Shown here: one piece after another, positions 27,320 through 36,979 of the stretch
Position numbering within the stretch: position 1 is the stretch's first letter
Layout of the letters: every line of letters begins with the position of its first letter
Assembly: GCF_014649375.1 (NCBI RefSeq)
Contig: NZ_BMSX01000002.1
Coordinates: 256,619-320,618, forward strand
DNA: 64,000 nucleotides
Reading direction: 5' to 3'
Source of the DNA: Streptomyces aurantiogriseus
Lineage (GTDB): Bacteria; Actinomycetota; Actinomycetes; Streptomycetales; Streptomycetaceae
The notes under the pieces: model-generated
Told to the model about the DNA's origin: nothing
The model's input: the letters and a program-made list of their open reading frames with translations, nothing else
Databases searched by the model: none
Position numbers and translations under genes: made by a program

Positions 27320-29464
27320 TCATGAACCGCCCCCCAGCAACCCGGCCGCACGCGCCCACCGGTACTTCGCACCGAGCACCGCCACCGGCTTCTCGGTCGT
27401 GTACGGGTACGCGACGACCCCGCGCTCGTAGAGGTACTGGCAGGCCTCCTCGACCTCCACGTCACCCGCGAGCGACGCCACCACGGGCTTCTCGATGCCG
27501 CGTTCGCGGAATTCGGCCACCACGCGCGCGGTGAGCTCCGCGAAGACCATCGGAGGGGTGACGATGGTGTGCCAGTAGCCGAGCACGAGCGCGTGGATGC
27601 GCGGGTCCTCCAGCCCGAGCCGGATCGTCGCCTCGTACGTCGACGGCGGCTCGCCCCCGGTGATGTCGACCGGGTTGCCCGCGGCCCCGAAGGGCGGGAT
27701 GAACTCCCGGAACGCCGTGTCCAGGTCAGGCGGGATCTCCATCAGCGTCAGGCCGTTGTCGGTGACCGCGTCCGACAGCAGCACCCCGCTGCCGCCCGCC
27801 CCGGTGATGATCACGACGTTGTCGCCCCGCGGGGTGGGAAGCACCGGCAACGCGCGCGCGTACTCGAGCATGTCGTTCAGCCCGGGCGCCCGGATGACGC
27901 CGGCCTGGCGCAGGATGTCGTCGTAGACGGCGTCGTCGCCGGCCAGCGCGCCGGTGTGCGAGCCCGCGGCCCTGGCACCCGCCGCCGTACGCCCCGCCTT
28001 CAGCACCACGACCGGCTTCTTCCGTACGGTCGCCCGCGCGGCCTCGACGAAGGCACGCCCGTCCTTGAGGTCCTCCAGGTGCATCGCGATGCACTGCGTG
28101 TGCGGGTCCTCGCCGAACCAGGTGAGCAGGTCGTCCTCGTCCAGGTCCGACTTGTTGCCGAGCCCGACGATCGCCGAGACACCCGTCTTCGTGGTCCGCG
28201 CGAAGCCCAGAACGGCCATCCCTATGCCACCGGACTGCGAGGTCAGTGCCACCCCGCCCTTGACGTCGTACGGCGTGCAGAACGTGGCGCACAGGTCCTG
28301 CCAGGTCGAGTAGTAGCCGTAGATGTTCGGCCCGAGCAGCCGGATGCCGTACCGCTCGGCGATCGCCACGATCTCGGCCTGCAGTTCGTGCTCGCCGGTC
28401 TCCGCGAAACCGGAGGGGATGAGCACGGCGTTGGGGATCCTCTTGCGTCCCACCTCCTCCAGGGCCGAGGCCACGAACCTGGCGGGGATCGCGAAGACCG
28501 CCACATCCACCTCACCGGGAACGTCGGTGACACTCTTGTACGCCTTGCGGCCCAGAATGTCATCGGCCCTGGGGTTCACCGGATGGATCTCCCCGGCGAA
28601 GCCGCCGTCGACGAGGTTGCGCATCACCGAGTTGCCGATCTTGCCCTGCTCGTTGGAGGCGCCGATCACGGCGACGGAGGCCGGCTGCATCAGGCGGCGC
28701 ATCGATGTGAGGATCTCCGCGCGCGTGTAGCGCCTGCGCTCCTTCACGGGCGCCTCGGACAGGATCACGCGGATGTCCGCGGCGATCGCGCCGCCGGCCG
28801 TGGCGATCACCGGATTGAGGTCCACCTCCGCGATCTCCGGGAAGTCCGCGACCAGTTGGGACACCCGCCGGATCTGCTCGGCGACCGCCCACCGGTCCAC
28901 GCCGGCCTGCCCGCGCACCCCGCGCAGGATCTCCGCCGACCGGATCGAGTCGAGCATGGACAGCGCCTCGTCGGCGTCCACGGGCGCGAGCCGGAAGGTG
29001 ACGTCCTTGAGCACCTCCACCAGCACCCCGCCCAGCCCGAAGGCCACGACCTTCCCGAACGTCGGATCGGTGACCGCGCCGACGATGACCTCCTGCCCCT
29101 TCGGCAGCAACTCCTGGATCTGCACGCCCTCGATGCGCGCCTCGGCGTTGTACGCGCGCGCGTTGTCGACGATGCGGCGGAACGCGGCCCGTACGTCCGT
29201 CGCTCCCTCGACGCCGACGATCACCCCGCCGGCGTCGGTCTTGTGCAGGATGTCGGGGGAGACGATCTTCATCACGACGGGCCCGCCGAAACGCGCCGCG
29301 TACGCGACGGCCTCGTCGACGTCCCTCGCCAGCTCCTCGCCCGGTACGGCGATCCCGTACGCGTCCGCGACCACCTTGCCCTCGGGCGCGGTCAGCGCCG
29401 TCCGCCCCTCGGCGCGCACCGCGTCGAGCAGCGTGCGCACCCTGAGCACCCGGTCCTCGGCCAT
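27320..29464 (-). CDS. ADP-forming acyl-CoA synthetase (fused ATP-grasp and CoA-ligase subunits)
   Basis: A 714-residue enzyme. An ATP-grasp domain comes first (VVMKIVSPDILHKTDAGGV, VDLNPVIA), followed from about residue 250 by the CoA-binding and ligase domains (SVAVIGASNEQGKIGNSVMR, LTSQSGGIGMAVLGFA). SHTGALAGDD carries the histidine loop that is phosphorylated in this family. It forms or cleaves an acyl-CoA with ATP/ADP. Within this operon it could activate oxalate or recover energy from formyl- or succinyl-CoA. It starts at ATG 29464, 4 bp after the Frc stop; a GTG at 29467 is an alternative. Confidence 0.88.
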   Translation of the reverse strand: MAEDRVLRVRTLLDAVRAEGRTALTAPEGKVVADAYGIAVPGEELARDVDEAVAYAARFGGPVVMKIVSPDILHKTDAGGVIVGVEGATDVRAAFRRIVDNARAYNAEARIEGVQIQELLPKGQEVIVGAVTDPTFGKVVAFGLGGVLVEVLKDVTFRLAPVDADEALSMLDSIRSAEILRGVRGQAGVDRWAVAEQIRRVSQLVADFPEIAEVDLNPVIATAGGAIAADIRVILSEAPVKERRRYTRAEILTSMRRLMQPASVAVIGASNEQGKIGNSVMRNLVDGGFAGEIHPVNPRADDILGRKAYKSVTDVPGEVDVAVFAIPARFVASALEEVGRKRIPNAVLIPSGFAETGEHELQAEIVAIAERYGIRLLGPNIYGYYSTWQDLCATFCTPYDVKGGVALTSQSGGIGMAVLGFARTTKTGVSAIVGLGNKSDLDEDDLLTWFGEDPHTQCIAMHLEDLKDGRAFVEAARATVRKKPVVVLKAGRTAAGARAAGSHTGALAGDDAVYDDILRQAGVIRAPGLNDMLEYARALPVLPTPRGDNVVIITGAGGSGVLLSDAVTDNGLTLMEIPPDLDTAFREFIPPFGAAGNPVDITGGEPPSTYEATIRLGLEDPRIHALVLGYWHTIVTPPMVFAELTARVVAEFRERGIEKPVVASLAGDVEVEEACQYLYERGVVAYPYTTEKPVAVLGAKYRWARAAGLLGGGS

Positions 29465-29468
29465 CACG

Positions 29469-30710
29469 TCAGATCACCCCGTTCGACTTGAGCAGGCGCA
29501 GCTCCTCGTCCCCGAGGCCGAGCTCGCCGACGTAGACCTCTTCGTTGTGCTCGCCCAGCAGCGGGGAACCGGTCACCTCGACGGGGGAGTCGGAGAGCTT
29601 GAGCGGGCTGCCGACGGTCACGAACTCGCCCCGCTGCGGGTGCGGTACGCGGACCACCATCTCGTTGGCGATCAGCGACTCGTCCTCGATGATCTCCTTG
29701 GTGGACAGGATCGGCCCGCACGGGATGTTGTGGGCGTTGAGCCGCTCCAGCACCTCCCACTTGGGCAGGGTCGAGGACCATTCCTCGATCAGCTGGAACA
29801 TCTTGTTCAGCTTGGGCAGCCGGGCCTCCGGTGTCGCCCACTCGGGGTCGTCGGCCAGTTCCGGCCGGCCGATGAGCTCGCTGATGGGCTGCCAGCCGAC
29901 GGGCTGCACGATGACGTACACGTAGTCGTTCGGGCCGCCCGGCGCGCACTTGACCGCCCAGCCGGGCTGCCCGCCGCCGGACGCGTTTCCGGACCGGGGA
30001 ACCTCGTCGCCGAAGTCGTCGTTGGGATATTCAGCGAGCGGGCCGTGTGCCAGGCGCTGCTGGTCGCGCAGCTTCACCCGGCAGAGGTTGAGCACAGCGT
30101 GCTGCATGGCCACATTGACCCGCTGACCGCGCCCGGTGTTCTCGCGCTGGAACAACGCCGCGAGGATCCCCGCCACGGCGTGGACGCCCGTGCCCGAGTC
30201 CCCGATCTGGGCCCCCGTGGCCAGCGGTGGCCCGTCCTCGAAACCGGTGGTCGACATCGACCCGCCCATGGCCTGCGCGACGACCTCGTACGCCTTGAAG
30301 TTGGTGTACGGGCCGTCCCCGAACCCCTTGATGGAGGCATAGACGATCCGCGGATTGATCTCCTGGATGCGGTCCCAGGTGAAGCCCATCCGGTCGACCG
30401 CGCCCGGACCGAAGTTCTCGACCATGACGTCGCAGCGCCGGATCAGTTCGGTGAGGATCTCCTTGCCGCGCTCGGTCTTGGTGTTGAGGGTGATGCTCCG
30501 CTTGTTGCAGTTGAGCATCGTGAAGTAGAGGGAGTCGATGTCCGGGACGTCGCGCAACTGCTTGCGCGTGATGTCACCGGACGGCGCCTCCAGCTTGATG
30601 ACGTCCGCGCCGAGCCAGGCGAGCAGCTGGGTCGCCGACGGCCCGGACTGGACGTGGGTCATGTCCAGGACGCGGACGCCTTCGAGAGCCTTGGTCGAAG
30701 TCTGGGTCAT
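29469..30710 (-). CDS. frc: Formyl-CoA transferase-like class III CoA transferase
   Basis: A 413-residue class III CoA transferase. Gln21 in HVQSGPS, the catalytic aspartate Asp171 in [10 protein letters not shown] and the glycine loop SGGGQPG match formyl-CoA:oxalate CoA-transferase, which moves CoA from formyl-CoA or succinyl-CoA to oxalate. The gene starts 12 bp after the decarboxylase-like gene. The assignment rests on these residues together with the neighbours. A related CoA transferase for another dicarboxylate remains possible. Confidence 0.85.
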   Translation of the reverse strand: MTQTSTKALEGVRVLDMTHVQSGPSATQLLAWLGADVIKLEAPSGDITRKQLRDVPDIDSLYFTMLNCNKRSITLNTKTERGKEILTELIRRCDVMVENFGPGAVDRMGFTWDRIQEINPRIVYASIKGFGDGPYTNFKAYEVVAQAMGGSMSTTGFEDGPPLATGAQIGDSGTGVHAVAGILAALFQRENTGRGQRVNVAMQHAVLNLCRVKLRDQQRLAHGPLAEYPNDDFGDEVPRSGNASGGGQPGWAVKCAPGGPNDYVYVIVQPVGWQPISELIGRPELADDPEWATPEARLPKLNKMFQLIEEWSSTLPKWEVLERLNAHNIPCGPILSTKEIIEDESLIANEMVVRVPHPQRGEFVTVGSPLKLSDSPVEVTGSPLLGEHNEEVYVGELGLGDEELRLLKSNGVI

Positions 30711-30722
30711 GCCAAGCGCTCC

Positions 30723-32405
30723 TCACTTGTACATGGTCTGGTTCATGGTTCCGGGGGCGTACGCGTCGGGGTCGACCCAGACGTTGATCAGCGAGGGCTT
30801 CCCGGACTCGCGGGCGCGCCTGAGCGCGGGGCCGATGTCGGCGGGGTCGCGCACCTCCTCGCCGTAACCGCCCAGCATCTGCGCGAACTTGTCGTAGTGG
30901 ACGTCACCGAGGGTGTTGCCGACCCGCTCGCGTTCCTTGCCGTACTTGGCGGCCTGGCCGTAGCGGATCTGGTTCATGGAGGAGTTGTTGCCGACGATGC
31001 CGACGAAGGGGAGGTCGTAGCGGACGAGGGTTTCGAAGTCCCATCCGGTGAGGGAGAACGCGCCGTCGCCGAAGAGGGCGACGACCTCCTTGTCGGGCCG
31101 CGCCTGCTTGGCGGCGAGGACGAAGGGGACGCCGACGCCGAGGGTGCCCAGCGGACCCGGGTCCATCCAGTGGCCGGGCGACTTGGGCTGGACGACCTGC
31201 CCGGAGAAGGTGACGATGTCGCCGCCGTCGCCGATGTAGACCGAGTCCTCGGTGAGGAAGTCGTTGATCTCGCTGACCAGGCGGTACGGGTGGATGGGTG
31301 AGGCGTCCGACCGCAGCTGCGGCAGCCGCTTCTCCATGGCGGTCTGCTCGGCGGCGCGCAGCTCGTCGAGCCACTCCTTGCGCTTCGACGCGCCCCCGTT
31401 CACGCGCCCGGAGGCCGCCTCGGTCACCGACTTCAGGACCAGGCCGGCGTCGCCGACGATGCCGAGGTCGATGTCGCGGTTCTTGCCGACGGTCCGGTAG
31501 TCGAGGTCGATCTGCACGACGGTCGCGTCCGGCGAGAGCCGCTTGCCGTAGCCCATGCGGAAGTCGAAGGGCGTGCCGACGATGACGATGACGTCGGCGT
31601 GGGTGAAGGCGTAGCGGCGGGAGAGCTGGAAGTGGTGCGGGTCGCCCGGGGGGAGGGTGCCGCGGCCGGCGCCGTTCATGTACGCGGGGATGTTGAGTGT
31701 GCGGACCAGTTCGACGGCCGCCTCGGTGCCGCGGGTGGTCCACACCTGGCTGCCGAGCAGGATGGCCGGCTTCTCGGCGTGCACCAGCAGGTCGGCGAGC
31801 TTCTCGACCGCCTCGGGGTCGCCGGCCGAGCGGGTCGAGGCGCGGTAGGCGCCGGGCTGGGGCACGCGGGCCTTCGCCGTCGGCACCTTGGCGTCGAGGA
31901 CGTCGCGCGGGATCTCCAGGAAGGAGGGGCCGGGCGCACCGTGGTAGCACTCGCGGAAGGCCATCGACACCATGTCCGCCGCCCGCGCGGTGTCGGGCAC
32001 GGTCGCCGAGAACTTGGTGATCGGCGCCATCATGTCGACGTGCGGCAGGTCCTGCAGGGACCCCATCTTGTGCTGGGTGAGGGCGCCTTGGCCGCCGATC
32101 AGCAGCATCGGGGACTCCGCGCGGAAGGCGTTGGCGACACCGGTGACGGCGTCGGTGGTCCCGGGGCCCGCGGTGACGACGGCGCAGCCGGGCTTGCCGG
32201 TGATGCGCGCGTAGCCGTCGGCGGCGTGGGCGGCGACCTGTTCGTGGCGGACGTCGACGACTTCTATGCCCTCGTCGACGCAGCCGTCGTAGATGTCGAT
32301 GATGTGGCCGCCGCAGAGGGTGTAGATGCGGTCGACTCCCTCGGCCTTCAGCGCCTTGGCAACGAGATGACCACCGGAGATCACGTCCTGGGTGTCGTCG
32401 GGCAT
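30723..32405 (-). CDS. oxc: Thiamine-diphosphate enzyme, probable oxalyl-CoA decarboxylase
   Basis: A 560-residue ThDP enzyme. The catalytic Glu55 in VRHEQVAAHAADGYAR, the central domain and the cofactor motif starting GDGAFSL and ending GNN are clear. By sequence alone it resembles acetolactate synthases, but there is no regulatory-subunit gene and the next gene is a formyl-CoA transferase, so cleavage of oxalyl-CoA to formyl-CoA and CO2 is the better reading. I chose ATG 32405. Longer starts would run through the inverted repeat at 32457-32480 that serves as a candidate operator. It is the first gene of the minus-strand operon. Confidence 0.78.
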   Translation of the reverse strand: MPDDTQDVISGGHLVAKALKAEGVDRIYTLCGGHIIDIYDGCVDEGIEVVDVRHEQVAAHAADGYARITGKPGCAVVTAGPGTTDAVTGVANAFRAESPMLLIGGQGALTQHKMGSLQDLPHVDMMAPITKFSATVPDTARAADMVSMAFRECYHGAPGPSFLEIPRDVLDAKVPTAKARVPQPGAYRASTRSAGDPEAVEKLADLLVHAEKPAILLGSQVWTTRGTEAAVELVRTLNIPAYMNGAGRGTLPPGDPHHFQLSRRYAFTHADVIVIVGTPFDFRMGYGKRLSPDATVVQIDLDYRTVGKNRDIDLGIVGDAGLVLKSVTEAASGRVNGGASKRKEWLDELRAAEQTAMEKRLPQLRSDASPIHPYRLVSEINDFLTEDSVYIGDGGDIVTFSGQVVQPKSPGHWMDPGPLGTLGVGVPFVLAAKQARPDKEVVALFGDGAFSLTGWDFETLVRYDLPFVGIVGNNSSMNQIRYGQAAKYGKERERVGNTLGDVHYDKFAQMLGGYGEEVRDPADIGPALRRARESGKPSLINVWVDPDAYAPGTMNQTMYK

Positions 32406-32456
32406 GGCGAAGTCCCGTCCCTTCGTAGGGGGTTGGAAGGCTCTCGCGGTACATTG

Positions 32457-32480
32457 CATACAGTCGACGAATACTGTATG
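32457..32480. promoter_or_regulatory. Perfect inverted repeat CATACAGT-N8-ACTGTATG in divergent promoter
   Basis: The perfect 8-bp arms lie in the 176-bp gap between oxc and the divergent sucC-like gene, 52 bp before the oxc start and about 100 bp before the other. The flanks extend to ATTGCATACAGT and ACTGTATGAAT. The architecture suits a GntR/FCD dimer, and the half-sites match those at 3968-3990. Confidence 0.65.
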
Positions 32481-32581
32481 AATCTCGTTATCCCGCATCC
32501 GGTGGGTGGTGTCCAGGGGGCGTGCGGCACTTTCAGTCATCGGAGTTCGGCCTCGCGATGACTTCGCAGACGGGAGCCGAG

Positions 32582-33712
32582 ATGGACCTGTACGAACACC
32601 AGGCAAGGGAACTCTTCGAGGGGCACGGCATCGTGGTGCCGAGGGCCGAGGTGACCGACTCGCCCAAGGAGGCCCGCGAGATCGCCCGCCGGCTCGGCGG
32701 CCGTGTCGTCGTCAAGGCGCAGGTCAAGACGGGTGGGCGCGGCAAGGCGGGCGGAGTCAAGCTCGCCGCCGACCCGGCCGCTGCGGAACTGACCGCACGT
32801 CAGATCCTGGGCATGGACATCAAGGGTCACACGGTCGGCACGGTGATGCTGGCCCAACCCGTCGACATCGACCGCGAGTTCTACGTCTCCTACGTCCTGG
32901 ACCGCGCCGTCGGCCGTTTCCTCGCCATCGCCTCCGCCGAGGGCGGCATGGACATCGAGGAGGTCGCCGCCGGCCGACCGGATGCTGTCGCCCGTGTACA
33001 CATCGACCCGGCCGAGGGCGTGACCTCGGCGAAGGCGGCCGAGGTCACCGAGGCGGCCGGCCTGCCCCCGCAGACCGTCGACGTCCTGGTACGGCTCTGG
33101 CAGGTCCTGGTCCGCGAGGACGCCCTCCTGGTCGAGGTCAACCCGCTCGTGCGCACCCGGCAGGGACAGCTCCTCGCCCTCGACGGCAAGGTCACCCTCG
33201 ACGACAACGCCTCCTTCCGGCAGGCCCGTCGGGACGAGGTCGCCGCCGAGCACGGCGACCCGCTGGAGGCGGCGGCCGCCGCCAGGGGCCTCACCTACGT
33301 CAAGCTCGACGGCGAGGTCGGCATCATCGGCAACGGCGCCGGCCTCGTCATGTCGACCCTCGACGTGGTCGCCGGCTGCGGCGCCCGCCCCGCCAACTTC
33401 CTCGACATCGGCGGGGGAGCATCGGCCCAGGTCATGGCCGACGGCCTGTCGGTCATCCTCTCCGACCCCGCCGTGAAGTCGGTCCTCGTCAACGTCTTCG
33501 GCGGCATCACCGCGTGCGACGCGGTCGCCGAGGGCATCGTGCGGGCCCTGGACACCGTACGGCTCACCAAACCGCTCGTCGTCCGGCTCGACGGCAACAA
33601 CGCGGCCCGCGGGCGCGCGATCCTCGACGGGCACCGGCATCCGCTGGTCGAGCAGGTCACCACGATGGACGGCGCCGCCCGCCGTGCCGCCCACCTCGCC
33701 ACCGCAGTCTGA
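32582..33712 (+). CDS. sucC: Succinyl-CoA ligase beta-subunit paralogue
   Basis: A 376-residue ATP-grasp protein. [39 protein letters not shown] and [15 protein letters not shown] are the family's nucleotide, metal and interface motifs. Start ATG 32582 was chosen because the protein then begins as its homologues do and GGGAG precedes it. With the adjacent sucD-like subunit it should interconvert an acid and its CoA ester at the expense of ATP. Divergence from the oxalate-type operon suggests a role such as making succinyl-CoA as CoA donor for Frc. A housekeeping TCA-cycle copy is expected elsewhere in the genome. Confidence 0.9.
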   Translation: MDLYEHQARELFEGHGIVVPRAEVTDSPKEAREIARRLGGRVVVKAQVKTGGRGKAGGVKLAADPAAAELTARQILGMDIKGHTVGTVMLAQPVDIDREFYVSYVLDRAVGRFLAIASAEGGMDIEEVAAGRPDAVARVHIDPAEGVTSAKAAEVTEAAGLPPQTVDVLVRLWQVLVREDALLVEVNPLVRTRQGQLLALDGKVTLDDNASFRQARRDEVAAEHGDPLEAAAAARGLTYVKLDGEVGIIGNGAGLVMSTLDVVAGCGARPANFLDIGGGASAQVMADGLSVILSDPAVKSVLVNVFGGITACDAVAEGIVRALDTVRLTKPLVVRLDGNNAARGRAILDGHRHPLVEQVTTMDGAARRAAHLATAV

Positions 33713-33726
33713 GGAGACGGGACACC

Positions 33727-34611
33727 ATGGCCATATACCTCACCAAGGAGAGCAAGGTCCTCGTCCAGGGCATGACCGGCGGCGAGGGCATGAAGCACAC
33801 CCGGCGCATGCTCGCGGCCGGCACGAACATCGTCGGCGGCGTCAACCCGCGCAAGGCGGGCCGGACGGTCGACTTCGACGAGCGGGCCGTTCCGGTGTTC
33901 GGGTCGGTCGCCGACGGTATGCAGTCGACCGGCGCCGATGTCACCGTCGTCTTCGTCCCGCCCGCCTTCGCCGGGGCAGCCGTCACCGAGGCCGCCGACG
34001 CCGGCATCGGCCTCGCCGTCGTCATCACCGAGGGCATCCCGGTCCACGACTCCGTCGCCTTCACCACGTACGCGAAGGCACGCGGCACGCAGGTCGTCGG
34101 CCCCAACTGCCCCGGTCTGATCAGTCCCGGCCAGTCCAACGCGGGCATCATCCCGGCCGACATCACCAAGCCGGGCCGTATCGGCCTGGTCTCCAAGTCC
34201 GGGACGCTGACGTACCAACTCATGTACGAGCTGCGCGACATCGGCTTCTCGACCTGTGTCGGCATCGGCGGCGACCCGGTCGTGGGCACCAGCCACATCG
34301 ACTGCCTGGCCGCCTTCCAGGACGACCCCGACACCGACCTCGTCGTCCTCATCGGCGAGATCGGCGGCGACGCGGAGGAACGGGCCGCCACGTACGTCCG
34401 CGACCACGTGAGCAAGCCGGTCGTCGGGTACATCGCCGGCTTCACCGCGCCCGAGGGCAGGACCATGGGGCACGCGGGCGCGATCGTGTCCGGTTCCTCC
34501 GGGACCGCCCAGGCCAAGAAGGCAGCGCTGGAGGCGGCCGGAGTGCGGGTGGGCAGCACACCGACCGAGACGGCGCAGCTGGTGCTCGACCTGCTGGGAA
34601 ACCGGGCCTGA
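33727..34611 (+). CDS. sucD: Succinyl-CoA ligase alpha-subunit paralogue
   Basis: A 294-residue CoA-binding subunit. [13 protein letters not shown] is the CoA loop, [12 protein letters not shown] and [12 protein letters not shown] follow, and the phospho-histidine is in [13 protein letters not shown]. It starts 14 bp after the beta-subunit gene with GAGGAGACGGG upstream. It pairs with that protein to form the ligase. An in-frame ATGCAGTCGAC at 33919-33929 repeats the half-site seen in the promoter 1.4 kb upstream. Confidence 0.92.
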   Translation: MAIYLTKESKVLVQGMTGGEGMKHTRRMLAAGTNIVGGVNPRKAGRTVDFDERAVPVFGSVADGMQSTGADVTVVFVPPAFAGAAVTEAADAGIGLAVVITEGIPVHDSVAFTTYAKARGTQVVGPNCPGLISPGQSNAGIIPADITKPGRIGLVSKSGTLTYQLMYELRDIGFSTCVGIGGDPVVGTSHIDCLAAFQDDPDTDLVVLIGEIGGDAEERAATYVRDHVSKPVVGYIAGFTAPEGRTMGHAGAIVSGSSGTAQAKKAALEAAGVRVGSTPTETAQLVLDLLGNRA

Positions 34612-34719
34612 CGTCCGTCACCGACGCCGGGGCGTCTTCTGCGGACCTCGCGCGTCCGCCGGCACCCGCCGCGCAGCCACATCCCGCCCCCGACCGTGCA
34701 CCGAGAGCGGAGCGACCGC

Positions 34720-36261
34720 ATGGCCACCACCCTCACCCTCAAATCAGGCACCTCCTGGGCCGACGCCTGGCGCCGCTGCCTGGCCGTCGCCCCCGAGGCC
34801 TTCCGCGACGACCGGGTCCTCAACCTCTGGAACGGCTCCTGGCAGGCGGACGGCCGGGCGCTGCCCGCCACCAGCCCGGTCGACGGCAGCCCCGTCGCCG
34901 GACCGCCCCGCCTGGACCGGGCCGCCGCCCACCGGGCCGTCCGTGCCTCCCTGGACCAGCACCGCGCCTGGCGGCACCTCCCGCCGGCCGAGCGCCGGGC
35001 CCGCGTCGCGACCACCCTCGACGCCCTCGCCGCACACCGCGAGCTCCTCGCCCTCCTGCTCGTCTGGGAGATCGGCAAGCCCTGGCGGCTCGCGCAGGCG
35101 GACGTCGACCGGGCCGTCGACGGTGTGCGCTGGTACGTCGACGGCATCGAAGAGATGACGGCCGGCCGGGCTCCGCTGGACGGCCCGGTGTCCAACATCG
35201 CGAGCTGGAACTACCCGATGAGCGTGCTCGTTCACGCATTGCTGGTCCAGGCACTGGTGGGCAACGCGGTCATCGCCAAGACCCCGACCGACGGCGGTGT
35301 CGCCTGTCTGACCCTGGCCTGTGCGCTCGCCGCCCGCGAGGGGATTCCGGTGACCCTCGTCAGCGGCAGCGGGGGCGAGCTGTCCGAGGCGCTGGTGCGG
35401 GCGCCCGAGATCGGCTGCGTCTCCTTCGTCGGCGGCCGCGACACCGGCGCCGCGGTGGCCACGGCCGTCGCCGACCTCGGCAAACGGCACATTCTCGAAC
35501 AGGAGGGACTCAACACCTGGGGCATCTGGAACTACTCGGACTGGGACGCGCTCACGGCGGTCGTCCCCAAGCTCTTCGACTACGGCAAGCAGCGCTGCAC
35601 GGCGTACCCGCGCTTCGTCGTCCAGCGTGAGCTGTTCGACGCGTTCCTCGCGGCGTACCTCCCGGCGGTGCGCACCCTGCGCGTCGGCCACCCGCTGGCC
35701 GTGGAGAAGCGCGACGATCCCTGCCCCCGGCTGGACTTCGGGCCGGTCATCAACGCGGCCAAGGCCAAGGAACTGCACGACCAGGTCGCCGAGGCCGTCG
35801 ACCGGGGCGCCGTCCCGCTGTACCGCGGGAGCCCGGCCGACGCGCGCTTCCTGCCCGGCCAGGACACCTCGGCGTACGTCCAGCCGGTCACGCTCCTCGA
35901 TCCGCCGCGCTCCTCCCCGCTGCACCACGCGGAACCGTTCGGCCCGGTCGACACCGTCGTCCTGGTCGACACGGAGGCGGAACTGCTCGCCGCCATGAAC
36001 GCGTCCAACGGCGCGCTCGTCGCCACGCTCTCCACGGACGACCGCGCCACCTACGACCGACTGGCCCCGCACATCCGCGCCTTCAAGGTCGGTCACGGCA
36101 CGCCCCGCTCCCGGGGTGACCGCGACGAGCTCTTCGGCGGCTTCGGCGCGTCCTGGCGGGGCGCGTTCGTGGGAGGCGAGCTGCTGGTACGGGCGGTGAC
36201 ACAGGGGCCCGCGGGGGAGAGGCTGCCGGGGAACTTCCCGGAGTACCAGTTGATGCCCTGA
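34720..36261 (+). CDS. Aldehyde dehydrogenase-family protein
   Basis: A 513-residue NAD(P)-dependent aldehyde dehydrogenase. SNIASWNYPMSVLVHAL is the cofactor-site asparagine segment. KQRCTAYPRFVV contains the catalytic Cys. The general-base Glu lies in HILEQEGLNTW, where most relatives read ELGGK, so the glycine pair is lost. It follows sucD by 108 bp in the same orientation. Because the cluster handles CoA esters of small acids, it could interconvert an aldehyde (such as glyoxylate or succinate semialdehyde) with an acid or CoA ester; the substrate is a guess. Confidence 0.85.
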   Translation: MATTLTLKSGTSWADAWRRCLAVAPEAFRDDRVLNLWNGSWQADGRALPATSPVDGSPVAGPPRLDRAAAHRAVRASLDQHRAWRHLPPAERRARVATTLDALAAHRELLALLLVWEIGKPWRLAQADVDRAVDGVRWYVDGIEEMTAGRAPLDGPVSNIASWNYPMSVLVHALLVQALVGNAVIAKTPTDGGVACLTLACALAAREGIPVTLVSGSGGELSEALVRAPEIGCVSFVGGRDTGAAVATAVADLGKRHILEQEGLNTWGIWNYSDWDALTAVVPKLFDYGKQRCTAYPRFVVQRELFDAFLAAYLPAVRTLRVGHPLAVEKRDDPCPRLDFGPVINAAKAKELHDQVAEAVDRGAVPLYRGSPADARFLPGQDTSAYVQPVTLLDPPRSSPLHHAEPFGPVDTVVLVDTEAELLAAMNASNGALVATLSTDDRATYDRLAPHIRAFKVGHGTPRSRGDRDELFGGFGASWRGAFVGGELLVRAVTQGPAGERLPGNFPEYQLMP

Positions 36262-36443
36262 CCTCCCGGGCGGCGCCGGCAACCGCGGGCGCCGCCCGGC
36301 CCTCGCGCGGTCCTGCCCGGCCCGCACCTCCTCCGGTGGGCCCCGGGCCGGGCCGACAGATACGCAGGTGAAACGCACTCCGAAAGCTTGGTATTGTTGT
36401 CCGTGTCGCCGCGGGGAACATCCCGCATCGCGACAGACACCTG

Positions 36444-36528
36444 GTCCGGGTGGCGGAATGGCAGACGCGCTAGCTTGAGGTGCTAGTGCCCTTTATCGGG
36501 CGTGGGGGTTCAAGTCCCCCCTCGGACA
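36444..36528 (+). tRNA. tRNA-Leu (anticodon GAG)
   Basis: An 85-nt class II tRNA. The acceptor stem pairs GTCCGGG with CTCGGAC and has discriminator A at 36528. The anticodon arm CTAGC-TTGAGGT-GCTAG gives anticodon GAG at 36477-36479. A long variable arm (GCCCTTTATCGGGC) and the T-loop GTTCAAGTC are present. CCA is not encoded. Confidence 0.97.
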
Positions 36529-36543
36529 CTTCTCACTCTCCGT

Positions 36544-36564
36544 ACCGAGCGGATTTCGCTCGGT
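36544..36564 (+). terminator. First hairpin after tRNA-Leu
   Basis: ACCGAGCG and CGCTCGGT form a perfect 8-bp stem around a 5-nt loop, 15 nt beyond the tRNA. It may act in tRNA 3' processing or as the first of two tandem terminators. Confidence 0.6.
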
Positions 36565-36590
36565 GAGTGAATGACGGCCGACTGGCACGA

Positions 36591-36620
36591 CCCGTATCCG
36601 GGCTTCCCGGGTACGGGTTT
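36591..36620 (+). terminator. Rho-independent terminator after tRNA-Leu
   Basis: CCCGTATCCGGG (36591-36602) pairs with CCCGGGTACGGG (36606-36617) with one wobble and a 3-nt loop, followed by TTTTGTTGTTT. This is a textbook terminator with a U-rich tail, unusual in such G+C-rich DNA. Confidence 0.85.
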
Positions 36621-36979
36621 TGTTGTTTCTTTGCGCTTCGGTGTCGGGAAAAGGCCCCGTACATCTCGATTGCTCTTGATTGCCCCCTGGATGTCGCGGA
36701 AGCCCGTTTATCGGTTGTCCCGGAGGAGGCCTGTCGCAGCGCTGTCGACGAGCTGTCTGACAGGCCGTCAATGTTCATCAGAGCGCCCCATGTTGGCGGT
36801 CGTTGATCGCATCGTGTGGTGATACGATCACGGCGCTTGTAGAGCGGGCGGATGGGTGCAATACGGCATCTCCGGCTATGGGGACAGTCCGGGCGGCAAC
36901 CCCGGTGCGGGCGGTCCGCCGGTCCACCCGCATCGACGGGAATTCAGCAACTGGCCGTCAGTCGCCTGAAGAGAGTCTT
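36621..36979. other. Low-G+C gap before the conservon, no gene supported
   Basis: The composition is clearly less G+C-rich than the flanks. Short ORFs exist on both strands but none shows a motif or convincing ribosome binding site. The conservon promoter should lie here, since CvnA starts at 36980 behind GAAGAGAG. Confidence 0.5.

Noticed and set aside
30723..32405. Acetolactate synthase for branched-chain amino acids
   Set aside because: There is no small regulatory subunit, ilvC or leu gene nearby, while a formyl-CoA transferase is directly co-transcribed.
36493..36771. A minus-strand ORF ending in CPRGDLNPHAR
   Set aside because: The end of this peptide is the antisense of tRNA-Leu, a well-known source of false RGDLNPHA proteins. 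It has no ribosome binding site or domain.
36567..36806. A plus-strand 79-codon ORF after tRNA-Leu
   Set aside because: It overlaps the tRNA terminators at its start and shows no motif. The lower G+C content here is more easily explained by promoter DNA.
36444..36979. tRNA-Leu as the attachment site of an integrated element
   Set aside because: There is no integrase, excisionase or repeated tRNA 3' end nearby, and the following genes are a normal conservon.
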